In this document: in pieces, positions 57,344-64,000 of the stretch
Numbering within the stretch: the stretch's first letter is position 1
Layout: each line of letters starts with the position of its first letter
Origin: Bacteroidota bacterium
Lineage (GTDB): Bacteria; Bacteroidota; Rhodothermia; Rhodothermales; JANQRZ01
NCBI GenBank assembly: GCA_038746285.1
Contig: JBCDKT010000006.1
Location: forward strand, 1 to 64,000
Reading direction: 5' to 3'
Length of the DNA stretch: 64,000 nucleotides
The notes under the pieces: model-generated
Told to the model about the DNA's origin: nothing
The model's database searches: none
The model's input: only the letters and a program-made list of their open reading frames with translations
Position numbers and translations under genes: made by a program

Positions 57344-58006
57344 CTACAACGCACCGTACTTGCTCAGCCGGTGGGCGAGGTGCGTCGGCATCGGGAGCTT
57401 GAAGCGCGTGGCGCAGCGCAGCGTCAACTTAACCGCTGTCCGCAGTGAGGCGCGGTGGCCGACCGAGACGAACACCGGCTTGACGTTCTCCCGCGTCCGA
57501 ATGACGGCTCCAATCGGCTCGCCCTTGTCGGTGAGCGGCGCGAGGTCGCCTTTCGTCGGTCCCGGCTCGTCGTAGCGCCCCGTGAGCCGCGTCTTCGCCA
57601 CCCCGATGGCCGGCTTGTCGAGCAGCACCCCGAGGTGGCACGCCAGGCCGAACCGGCGCGGGTGCGCGTAGCCGTGCGCGTCGAGGACGAATACGTCCGG
57701 CTCGGTGGTTAGCGTGTCGAGCGCCGGGAGGACGGCGGGCATCTCGCGGAAGGAGAGCAAGCCCGGCACGTAGGGAAACGCCGTCGGTCCCTCCCACGTC
57801 GCCTGGTCGATGACCTCGAAGTCGGCCAGCCGCAGCACGACGAGGGCGGCCCGCACCCGGTCGCCGCGCACGCTCACGTCCACGCCGCATGCGGTCGCGA
57901 TGTCCTCAGCCAGCGGCTTAAAGCGGACGAGCGCGGCGAGGTCGCGCTGCAAGGCGACGGCTTCCTTCGGAGTGACATCCCAGGGGTGCTCGTAGTGGAG
58001 GCGCAT
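57344..58006 (-). CDS. nfi: Deoxyribonuclease V (endonuclease V)
   Basis: 220-residue repair nuclease that cuts DNA near deaminated adenine (hypoxanthine). Seen: catalytic Asp43 in GVDVSV, the second acidic motif DVFVLDAHGYAHPRR with GLACHLGVLLDKPAIGVAKT and the terminal part with GHRASLRTAVKL. The conserved Tyr of the GVDVSY wedge is Val here. ATG 58006. Standard length. Confidence 0.92.
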   Translation of the reverse strand: MRLHYEHPWDVTPKEAVALQRDLAALVRFKPLAEDIATACGVDVSVRGDRVRAALVVLRLADFEVIDQATWEGPTAFPYVPGLLSFREMPAVLPALDTLTTEPDVFVLDAHGYAHPRRFGLACHLGVLLDKPAIGVAKTRLTGRYDEPGPTKGDLAPLTDKGEPIGAVIRTRENVKPVFVSVGHRASLRTAVKLTLRCATRFKLPMPTHLAHRLSKYGAL

Positions 58007-58094
58007 TCGGAGGAAAGAGGGCGGCGAGAGAGGAGAGCGATAAGATAGAAGAGCAGGAGCAGCGTACCTCTACTCTCTCCTTTCTTTTCTGCCT
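58007..58094. repeat. Word-repeat quasi-palindrome between nfi and the nitroreductase-like gene
   Basis: The left arm has GGAGGAAAGAGGGCGGCGAG and AGAGGAGAGCGATAAGATAG (about 58014-58055). The right arm has CTCTACTCTCTCCTTTC and TTTTCTGCCTCTACCC (about 58069-58100). Imperfect purine/pyrimidine arms, located between two genes of the same strand. Confidence 0.55.
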
Positions 58095-58586
58095 CTACCC
58101 TTGCTCCGGGTGGCCGAACCACACGATGCCGAGCACCTTCTCCTCCGCGGCGTCGACCCCGACGAGGGCGTAGAGCTCCGGGTGCTCCGTGATCATGTCC
58201 GTCACCCAGTTGTTCGGGACGTTGTCGCTCCAGAGCGAGAGCGTGGCGCGCTGCACCGAGGTCAGGCAGTCCTCCACGGCGCGCTCCATCTTCGCCTCAT
58301 CATCGATGCGCGCGCAGGTGACGACGACCCATCCGGGTATAGCGCGCCACTGCCCGTAGGCGGCCCGTGCGCCCTCCGGCCCCATCTCCTCTTCGAGTAG
58401 GCGGGCGTAGAGCCACACCACGGCCGAGACCGTCTCCTCGTCCAGCCTGTAGTACGTCCACGGCTCCGGGTCGAGCGAGCCGAGCGGGTCGCGCGCCGCC
58501 TCCATCGCCCGTTCGAGCGCAGCCTCCTGCATCGCCACGGACGGGCGTTCAGGTTCGAGGGAGCGTGGACGAAGGGAGAGATTCAT
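58095..58586 (-). CDS. Nitroreductase-like protein, shortened N-terminus
   Basis: 163 residues. The C-terminal two thirds resemble FMN nitroreductases (PGWVVVTCARIDDEAKMERA, EDCLTSVQRATLSLWSDN, GIVWFGHPEQ), but the usual N-terminal RRSxRxF FMN-phosphate motif is missing, replaced by an acidic segment (RDPLGSLDPEPWTYYRLDEE). It may be a non-flavin relative or an unusual nitroreductase. ATG 58586. Confidence 0.5.
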   Translation of the reverse strand: MNLSLRPRSLEPERPSVAMQEAALERAMEAARDPLGSLDPEPWTYYRLDEETVSAVVWLYARLLEEEMGPEGARAAYGQWRAIPGWVVVTCARIDDEAKMERAVEDCLTSVQRATLSLWSDNVPNNWVTDMITEHPELYALVGVDAAEEKVLGIVWFGHPEQG

Positions 58587-58942
58587 TAGCCTATCTACAG
58601 CGTCAGACCCGGCGGGGTACGCCAGGTGTATCGGCTGCTTTCTATCTCATCTTGATTCAGATTGCGAGCGCGCTGCACCAAAGCATATGCCACTCGGAGA
58701 TGTGAACCCTGGGAAACAGGGTCAAATTGCGCAGAGGTGGAACAAACTGCTGGATTAGCGGCCTGAACGGGCTGTACCGGAAAATATACCGGAGTTCGTT
58801 CTCCGCACGGTGTTGAGATGGATCGGGACAAGGTACCCGTCTAGTGTCGGATTCGTAACAGCGTCTCCAGGTTCCCGACCCTGCGTTCTCGCCGGTCCAT
58901 TGAAGATTCACGCCGGCATCGGGCCTGGCTCGGCCTTGTCTG
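58587..58942. other. AT-richer gene-free stretch before tRNA-Val
   Basis: About 350 bases with no supported gene. It contains one perfect short hairpin, ACCCTG (58706-58711) and CAGGGT (58717-58722) around GGAAA, and an overall composition closer to 50% GC than its neighbours. An open frame on the minus strand here (58657-58911) has no recognisable motif, and I do not call it. Confidence 0.5.
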
Positions 58943-58974
58943 TTGATTCCCCTCTGGACGGGGCGGTATATTTT
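58943..58974 (+). promoter_or_regulatory. Candidate tRNA-Val promoter TTG-N21-TATATTTT
   Basis: TTG at 58943-58945 and TATATTTT at 58967-58974, again 21 bases apart. One base from TAnnTTTG. The tRNA starts 48 bases downstream. Confidence 0.5.
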
Positions 58975-59022
58975 GGCCTTCCGCGCCGGATGCGCTCGCG
59001 GTTTCCTGCTGCGTCCGGCGAT

Positions 59023-59096
59023 GGGCTCTTAGCTCAGTTGGTTAGAGCGCGTCGTTGACATCGACGAGGTCACTGGTTCGAATCCAGTAGAGCCCA
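59023..59096 (+). tRNA. tRNA-Val (GAC)
   Basis: 74-base cloverleaf: acceptor GGGCTCT/AGAGCCC, anticodon stem CGTCG/CGACG with loop TTGACAT (GAC at 59057-59059), T-arm CTGG-TTCGAAT-CCAG and discriminator A. CCA is not encoded (ACGA follows), unlike the initiator tRNA in this window. Confidence 0.95.
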
Positions 59097-59202
59097 CGAG
59101 AAGCCTTCGCAAGCGACTGTCTTGCCACGGCTTCTGCTTGTTGAGGCGCATCGGTGCGGGCTTCGTCGCAGAGCAAGGCACCGGTGCTGGCAGGGCGCGG
59201 CG

Positions 59203-61044
59203 CTAGCCGATGGGATCGTTGAGTGGTAGCTCCGTTCCTACGCCGGGGCGCACGAAGACGAGTACGAGCCGGCACGGGCTGTTGCCTCGGTTGATAAATG
59301 CTACCTGCGCAGCGGCCGCCGGGACGACGGCCGACTCCATGTAGCGCAGCGGCTGCCGCCGTCCGTTCTGCGCGGCGATCTCTACCGCCTCGCCTTCCAC
59401 GAGGTTGACCGCCAGCGCCCGCCCGTCCGTCTTCAGTTCCACCCGGTCCTCGAAGTTGAGGCGGTGGATGTCGTAGAAGAACTCGGGGCGGTCCATGAGC
59501 ACCTCCTCGGTCCACCCATCGCCCTCGCGCAGCGTGCGTGGCGTCGGAACGAGGTTGTCCCGGACCCACTCGGTGCGCCGCTCGAAGCGCAGGTTCTCCC
59601 ACGCGCGGTCGAGGTTGATCGGTCGGAGGTTGCCCTCCAAATCGCGCCGGACGTAGTCGTAAATCTTGAAGGTGAAGATGTACGGCATCGCGCTGATTTC
59701 CAAGACGAGGTTGCCAACCCCGCTGCAGTGGACCGTGCCGTTGGGGATCAGGAAGAGATCGTGCGGCTGGGCCGGGACGCTGTGGACGTACTGCTCGAAG
59801 TCCACCGGCTCGCCGGACTCGGCCGACGCCTCGAGTGCGGCGCGGAAGGCACCGGGGGCGGCACCCTCATGCATCCCGAGGTAGACGACGGCGTCTTCCT
59901 GCGCAGCCGAGATGTAGTAGGTCTCGTCCTGCGTGAACGTCTCGCCGAACTGGTGCCGGATGAAGTCGGGGCGCGGGTGGCACTGGACGGAGAGGTTGCC
60001 GCCGCTGACCGTGTCGAGGTAGTCGAGCCGGAGGGGCCACTCGTACCGGAACTGCTGGGCGGCCTCGCCGAGCACGCGCCGGTACTCCTGAAACATCAGG
60101 CAGTCGAACGAGCATTCGAGCCGGGTGCCGTCGGTCTCGAGGACGATCCCGTTCTCTGGGGTGATGAGCTCGAACGACCACGCGAAGTTGGGCTGCTCGG
60201 GGTCGAGGCCCATGTGGTCCTGCATGAACTGGCCGCCCCAGGGGCCGGGATAGAACCACGGGCGCGGGCGGAACGGCGTCTCGGAAAGCTCCCGGAGCGC
60301 AGCGCGGAAGGGGTCGCCCGGCATCGCCGCCGGTGCGGCGGCGTCCTGGAGGTCGAGGAAGAGGTCGAGGTCCGGGAGAAGGCGGCGCTTGTGGCGGTTG
60401 AGGGCGGGCCACTCGGCGAAGTAGGCCCGCTTGTAGAACAGGTTGAACGGGAGCGCCTCGTCGGTGCCGAGGTTGGTCAGGCCCTCGTCGCGGGCACGGG
60501 CCTGCAGCACGTCCTTCGGGATGTCGGCGTACCACAGCGCATCCCAGAGTTCGACGAGGCCGGCCCCGACGCCGTAGACGATCGCCAGGTCGCCAGCGGC
60601 CCGGCCGCGCGCCACGGCGGCCTCGATGCGCAGCCCGGCCAGCCGCTCGGCGTCGAAGAACACGTCCGGCCCCAGCGGGAAGTGGGTCCCGAAGATGGGA
60701 TCCTCCCCGCCGAGGAAGGGAGCCAGCCGCTCGGCGATCGCGTCAGCCTCGGCGAGGGCGTCGGCAGTGGGCCACCACGCCGGGTCGAGGCCGCGCACGG
60801 CGAGCGCCTCGGCCAAGCGTGCCCGGAGCGTGTCCCAGTCCACGCCGTGGAACCCATCGAGCGCGAGGACCCGCAGGCCCGTCGGCACGGCGGCGGCAAT
60901 CCGATCGGCGAGGACGTCGTACCCCTGCTCGATGCGGCCCTCGGACGGCGTGAAGGCTGGGAACGGGTCGAAGAGGCCACGCGGGAAGGTGGTCGCGTCG
61001 GCAGGCAGCAGGGTGCGGGCGGGGAAGTCTACAGGGTCGGACAT
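59203..61044 (-). CDS. Class I mannose-6-phosphate isomerase with large N-terminal domain
   Basis: 613 residues. The C-terminal part is a cupin-type class I mannose-6-phosphate isomerase: zinc motif VSGGNLSVQCHPRPDFIRHQ and FTQDETYYI with the two His and Glu ligands, then GTVHCSGVGNLVLEISAM. The N-terminal about 260 residues resemble a P-loop kinase shape (LRVLALDGFHGVDWDTLRAR) without a Walker A, and this extension is a known arrangement in some Bacteroidota and Acidobacteria. It interconverts mannose-6-P and fructose-6-P. ATG 61044. The ROK kinase gene ends 6 bases upstream, so the pair likely acts in one sugar route. Confidence 0.85.
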   Translation of the reverse strand: MSDPVDFPARTLLPADATTFPRGLFDPFPAFTPSEGRIEQGYDVLADRIAAAVPTGLRVLALDGFHGVDWDTLRARLAEALAVRGLDPAWWPTADALAEADAIAERLAPFLGGEDPIFGTHFPLGPDVFFDAERLAGLRIEAAVARGRAAGDLAIVYGVGAGLVELWDALWYADIPKDVLQARARDEGLTNLGTDEALPFNLFYKRAYFAEWPALNRHKRRLLPDLDLFLDLQDAAAPAAMPGDPFRAALRELSETPFRPRPWFYPGPWGGQFMQDHMGLDPEQPNFAWSFELITPENGIVLETDGTRLECSFDCLMFQEYRRVLGEAAQQFRYEWPLRLDYLDTVSGGNLSVQCHPRPDFIRHQFGETFTQDETYYISAAQEDAVVYLGMHEGAAPGAFRAALEASAESGEPVDFEQYVHSVPAQPHDLFLIPNGTVHCSGVGNLVLEISAMPYIFTFKIYDYVRRDLEGNLRPINLDRAWENLRFERRTEWVRDNLVPTPRTLREGDGWTEEVLMDRPEFFYDIHRLNFEDRVELKTDGRALAVNLVEGEAVEIAAQNGRRQPLRYMESAVVPAAAAQVAFINRGNSPCRLVLVFVRPGVGTELPLNDPIG

Positions 61045-61050
61045 GAGCAG

Positions 61051-61947
61051 TCAGGCAAGCGAAGGGTGGAAGGCTGCGCCGAGGGCGGCGGCGCGGTTGC
61101 CGAGCGCGGCGGCGGCAAGCTCGACCCGGCCACGCGGGACGGTCCACGCCTGAGCGTGGACCCGCTCGGTGAGGCCCGGAAGGATAAGGTCGGCGCTGTT
61201 CATCACCCCGCCGCCGATCACGACCCGGTCAGGCCCGTAGGCATGGATGACATTGACGACGCCGAGGGCGAGGTCGTCGAGGTAGACGCTGAGGGTGTGC
61301 CGGCACGCTGCGTTGCCGGAGCGCACGGCGGCGAAGAACGCCGGCAGCGGATCGCCGGGGCCGAAGCTCGGATGCGCCTCCCTGACCCGAGCGGCGAGGG
61401 CCGTCGCCGAGGCGTACAGTTCGAGGCACCCACGCTGGCCGCACGGGCAAACCGGGCCGTGGCGGTCGATGCTGATGTGGCCGCCGAGGATACCGCCGAG
61501 GGCGTCGGTACCGCTGTACGGCGTCCCGTGCCGGACGAGCGCGCTGCCGAGGCCGGTGCCGAGGGTGAGGCAGGCCATCACCGTGGCTCCCTGCCCTGCC
61601 CCGAAGCGCCACTCGCCCCAGGCATAGGCCCGGGCGTCGTTCTCGACCGCAAAGGGAACGCCGAGCGCATCGCCGAACGCCCCGCGCAGGTCGCGCCCGG
61701 CCAGCAGCGACCCCTCGCCGATGTCGTCCAGCACGCGCCCGTCGTCCACGAGTCCTTTGACGGCAAGCCCTCCGGCGACCAGCCCGCAGCCCGAGGCCAT
61801 CGCCCGTGCGTGGGCGACGAGGTTGGCGAGCATATCACCATGCATGAACGTCCGCAGCGGGGTCTGCTCGAAGGTGACCGGCCTGCCAGCGTCGGTGAAG
61901 ACGCCGGCCTTGACGTTTGTCCCGCCGTAGTCCATCCCGAAGCGCAT
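61051..61947 (-). CDS. ROK-family sugar kinase
   Basis: 298-residue ATP-dependent sugar kinase or related ROK protein without the N-terminal DNA-binding domain. Seen: MRFGMDYGGTNVKAGVFTDA (phosphate loop), LTLGTGLGSALV, catalytic region and the ROK zinc motif CPCGQRGCLELYAS (three Cys). Substrate (mannose, glucose or fructose) unknown; the mannose-6-P isomerase next door favours a mannose/fructose role. ATG 61947. Confidence 0.9.
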   Translation of the reverse strand: MRFGMDYGGTNVKAGVFTDAGRPVTFEQTPLRTFMHGDMLANLVAHARAMASGCGLVAGGLAVKGLVDDGRVLDDIGEGSLLAGRDLRGAFGDALGVPFAVENDARAYAWGEWRFGAGQGATVMACLTLGTGLGSALVRHGTPYSGTDALGGILGGHISIDRHGPVCPCGQRGCLELYASATALAARVREAHPSFGPGDPLPAFFAAVRSGNAACRHTLSVYLDDLALGVVNVIHAYGPDRVVIGGGVMNSADLILPGLTERVHAQAWTVPRGRVELAAAALGNRAAALGAAFHPSLA

Positions 61948-61949
61948 GG

Positions 61950-63197
61950 CTAGTCCGCCTCGGCGGGGAAGAAGCGGCGGAGGCCGTCCATCAGGTGCGC
62001 CCGCCAGTTGCCCCAGGTGTGGCCCTCGGGGTACTCCGCATACACGAAGTCGTAACCGCGCTTGGTGAGCGCGTCGCGCAGCCGCCGGTTGGCAGCGGTG
62101 AAGTCGCGCTCGCCGTCCGGCAGCAGGCCCACTCCGACGGTGGTCTCGTAGGTCCCCACGTCGACGTAGAGCCGGACCGGCGCGGGCGGGGCGGAGGCGA
62201 TGAGCCGGATCATCCGGTCGCCCTGAAACGAGTGGTACCCGGACTGGCTGTGTCCGAGCCCGAACACGTCGGAGCGCCGGAACGGGACGTAGGTCGCGGC
62301 CAGCCCGCCGTAGGAGTCGCCGACGATGAGCCGGGCGTCGGCGGCTGGTCGCGTCCGGTACCGACTGTCTATGAAGGGCACGAGCTCGTCCGCGAGGAAG
62401 GCGACGAAGGCGTCGTTCATCCCGTACTCGGTCATCCGGTTCGGGGACTCGGGCCGGTGCCGGTTGGGAGGATCCACGAAGACGGCGACGACCGGCTCGG
62501 TCTCACCGCGCTCGGTCAGCCAGTCCAGCACGGCAGGCGCGTGCGCGAAGGCGACGTAGTCCCGGCCGTCCAGAAAGTAGACGCTCGGGTAGCGCGCCGA
62601 CGCCTCGGCGTCGTAGCCGGGCGGCGTGTGTACCAGCACCCCGTGGGGGTACGGCAGCGCGCCCGGCGGCAGCGTGTGGCGGTCGGGTCCGTCGGACGAG
62701 CCGGGCGTGCCGTCGCGGACGGGCGCGAAGACCTCGGGGTAGGCGTAGCCCGGCATGACGAGTTCGGAGAAAGGCCCGAACCCGCTCAGCACGCGGTGCG
62801 GGTTGCGCGGGTCCGGCTGGCCGAGCAGCTCTGCTCCGAACCCCTCGGCGTCGGTGTCCACCATGAAGAGATACTCCAGCCGCGCCTCCGGCTCGACGCG
62901 CTCGCGGCGGTACCACAGGTCCGTCCCGGCAAGGCGCTCGAGCGGCAGCGCCTCGGCCCACCCGCTCATGTCGCCGAGCAGCCCGACCGCCTCGGCCTCG
63001 CCGCGCCAGAGAAACACGGCCGCCGTGTCGCCCTCGACGAGCGGCGCCGGCCCGAGCCGTTCCCAGAACGCCTCGGCGAGCGCCGCGCGCTCGGCCTGTC
63101 CTGCCGCCTCGGCCTCAGCGCGAAAGGCATCGAACGAGGCGGGCTGCGCGAAGGCGGAGGTAACCATGAGTGTGAGGAGGAAGACCGGGCGGATCAT
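61950..63197 (-). CDS. Secreted esterase with starch-binding-like N-terminal domain
   Basis: 415 residues, signal peptide (MIRPVFLLTLMVTSAFAQ), an N-terminal CBM48/Ig-like domain (about 60-130; AVGLLGDMSGWAEALPLER) and an enterochelin-esterase-like alpha/beta hydrolase domain with nucleophile Ser in VGDSYGGLAAT, YLDxR-type DGRDYVAF and terminal catalytic His in YAEYPEGHTWGNWR. Likely removes acyl groups from a sugar polymer. ATG 63197 overlaps the upstream gene's stop (ATGA, 4 bases). Confidence 0.85.
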   Translation of the reverse strand: MIRPVFLLTLMVTSAFAQPASFDAFRAEAEAAGQAERAALAEAFWERLGPAPLVEGDTAAVFLWRGEAEAVGLLGDMSGWAEALPLERLAGTDLWYRRERVEPEARLEYLFMVDTDAEGFGAELLGQPDPRNPHRVLSGFGPFSELVMPGYAYPEVFAPVRDGTPGSSDGPDRHTLPPGALPYPHGVLVHTPPGYDAEASARYPSVYFLDGRDYVAFAHAPAVLDWLTERGETEPVVAVFVDPPNRHRPESPNRMTEYGMNDAFVAFLADELVPFIDSRYRTRPAADARLIVGDSYGGLAATYVPFRRSDVFGLGHSQSGYHSFQGDRMIRLIASAPPAPVRLYVDVGTYETTVGVGLLPDGERDFTAANRRLRDALTKRGYDFVYAEYPEGHTWGNWRAHLMDGLRRFFPAEAD

Positions 63198-64000
63198 GCG
63201 GGACGAGCGCCCTCGCGGGTGACGTGGTAGCGCGTACCCTGGTGCTCGACGTTGTGCAGCTCCGCCCTCGGGTCGAACGAGCCGAACTGCGGCTGTGCCG
63301 TGAGCGGCCCCGACAGCGCAGGCTGCACGCCGAAGAGGCCCTCGATGACGACGTTGACGTAGCTCCCGTTCGAGGAGCACGTCCAGTCGTTGATGTACGG
63401 CTCGTCGGGCGGTGCCTTCGTGGCCGCGCCGTCGGTGGTCGGCCAGAGGGCTTCGGCGAAGTGGGCCTGCCCGAACGGTCCCTGGTTGGCACTCCGGGCA
63501 AGGCCGCGCAGCCACTCGACCGCGAGGTCGGCCTGGCCGATGCGGAAAAGGCCGCGCGCGGTCTCAGGCGGCCACGCCGGGTAGGCCCCGTTCCACTGGT
63601 GATCCGGGCGCACGTCGCGGAAGGCGTCGTCGTCGCCGGGCGAGAGGGCATGCATCCAGGTCGGCGTCTGGAGTTCGCGCCGGAAGAAGGCGACCATCTC
63701 GGTCTTTCGCCGGTCGGTCAGGTCGTCGGGGATGGTGTTGAGGACGGTGAGGAGATCGTAGCCGTGGCGGACCTCGCGCTCGGAGCCGTCGGGGAAGCGC
63801 GCCCGCCAGTAGCCCTTACCGTCGACGTACAGCGCGTCGAGATCGCGGAGGATCTGCTGCGCCTCGGCCTCCAACGCACCGTCGTCCGGCTCGCCGACGT
63901 GGGCGAGCAGCCGCCCGACCTCGCGGAGGTTGAACACGTTGGCCGCGTTGAGGCTGGCGACCTCGTGCAGGTAGGTGTGGACGCACTCCAGGAGGTTGTT
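63194..64000 (-). CDS. Glycoside hydrolase C-terminal part (MGH1-like), cut by window edge
   Basis: The last about 268 residues of a gene that begins beyond 64000; the frame is open to the last base (NNLLECVHTYLHEVASLNAA). Seen: (alpha/alpha)6-type sequence NGAYPAWPPETARGLFRIGQ and CSSNGSYVNVVIEGLFGVQP with HNVEHQGTRYHV. Belongs to the MGH1-like/GH63-like glycosidase group by these motifs; substrate unknown. Stop overlaps the esterase start by 4 bases, so the four genes down to the isomerase form one operon. Confidence 0.8.
   Translation of the reverse strand, partial: NNLLECVHTYLHEVASLNAANVFNLREVGRLLAHVGEPDDGALEAEAQQILRDLDALYVDGKGYWRARFPDGSEREVRHGYDLLTVLNTIPDDLTDRRKTEMVAFFRRELQTPTWMHALSPGDDDAFRDVRPDHQWNGAYPAWPPETARGLFRIGQADLAVEWLRGLARSANQGPFGQAHFAEALWPTTDGAATKAPPDEPYINDWTCSSNGSYVNVVIEGLFGVQPALSGPLTAQPQFGSFDPRAELHNVEHQGTRYHVTREGARPA

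Overview
The window is high-GC bacterial DNA with dense, mostly minus-strand gene packing. It most likely comes from the Rhodothermota/Bacteroidota side (Rhodothermales or Rubricoccaceae-like). Evidence seen in the sequence: eight type IX secretion (T9SS) type A sorting domains or their remnants (PNPF ... SGVYLVR ... R at the C-terminus), a TonB receptor with a carboxypeptidase-like N-terminal domain, start sites without clear Shine-Dalgarno sequences, and several TTG-N20/21-TAnnTTTG promoters of the Bacteroidota type. The taxon is an inference.

Region by region. 0.2-14.1 kb (minus) is an envelope block: mlaD, mlaF, a stop-interrupted small gene, mlaE, tamB, a tamA/bamA-like barrel, yihY/brkB, then clpX. 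14.3-22.1 kb has an RsmB-like RNA methyltransferase, an AT-rich lipoprotein gene bounded by two near-identical terminator hairpins, and a tandem pair of secreted M36 metallopeptidases. 22.2-25.9 kb holds a creD-like gene, an isoprenyl transferase, a winged-helix regulator and a membrane protein. Two ACTTTG-N5-CAAAGT palindromes sit at their promoters, which suggests one regulon. 26.0-27.1 kb is a scar: a truncated restriction/methylase N-terminus abutting an orphan T9SS tail. 27.2-31.9 kb carries CPXCG and secreted proteins, including a copper-amine-oxidase-like one. 32-35.4 kb has a RuvC-like protein, serA, a DUF1015 gene and initiator tRNA-Met with its terminator.

35.4-39.7 kb is a degraded gene followed by a copper-type cluster (Cys/His secreted protein, TolC lipoprotein, Tat multicopper oxidase, DUF305), then an ABC-F ATPase. 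41.7-49.2 kb holds more T9SS cargo, including a tandem pair of which one copy is frameshifted, then a FadL/PorV-like barrel. 49.3-58.6 kb has a Tyr/Arg-rich repeat lipoprotein, proS, a PAP2-like membrane protein, a Phd/ParE toxin-antitoxin pair, a TonB receptor with a small membrane protein, endonuclease V and a nitroreductase-like protein. 59-64 kb has tRNA-Val(GAC) and a tight sugar operon: glycoside hydrolase (cut by the window edge), esterase, ROK kinase and class I mannose-6-phosphate isomerase.

A recurring feature is the intergenic DNA. Many gaps contain an imperfect inverted repeat whose arms are built from a short word repeated two to four times, with a different word in each gap. These repeats, the paired terminators around secreted-protein genes and the palindrome-controlled envelope regulon are the parts I would look at first. 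No CRISPR array, integrase, transposase or intact phage gene was seen.
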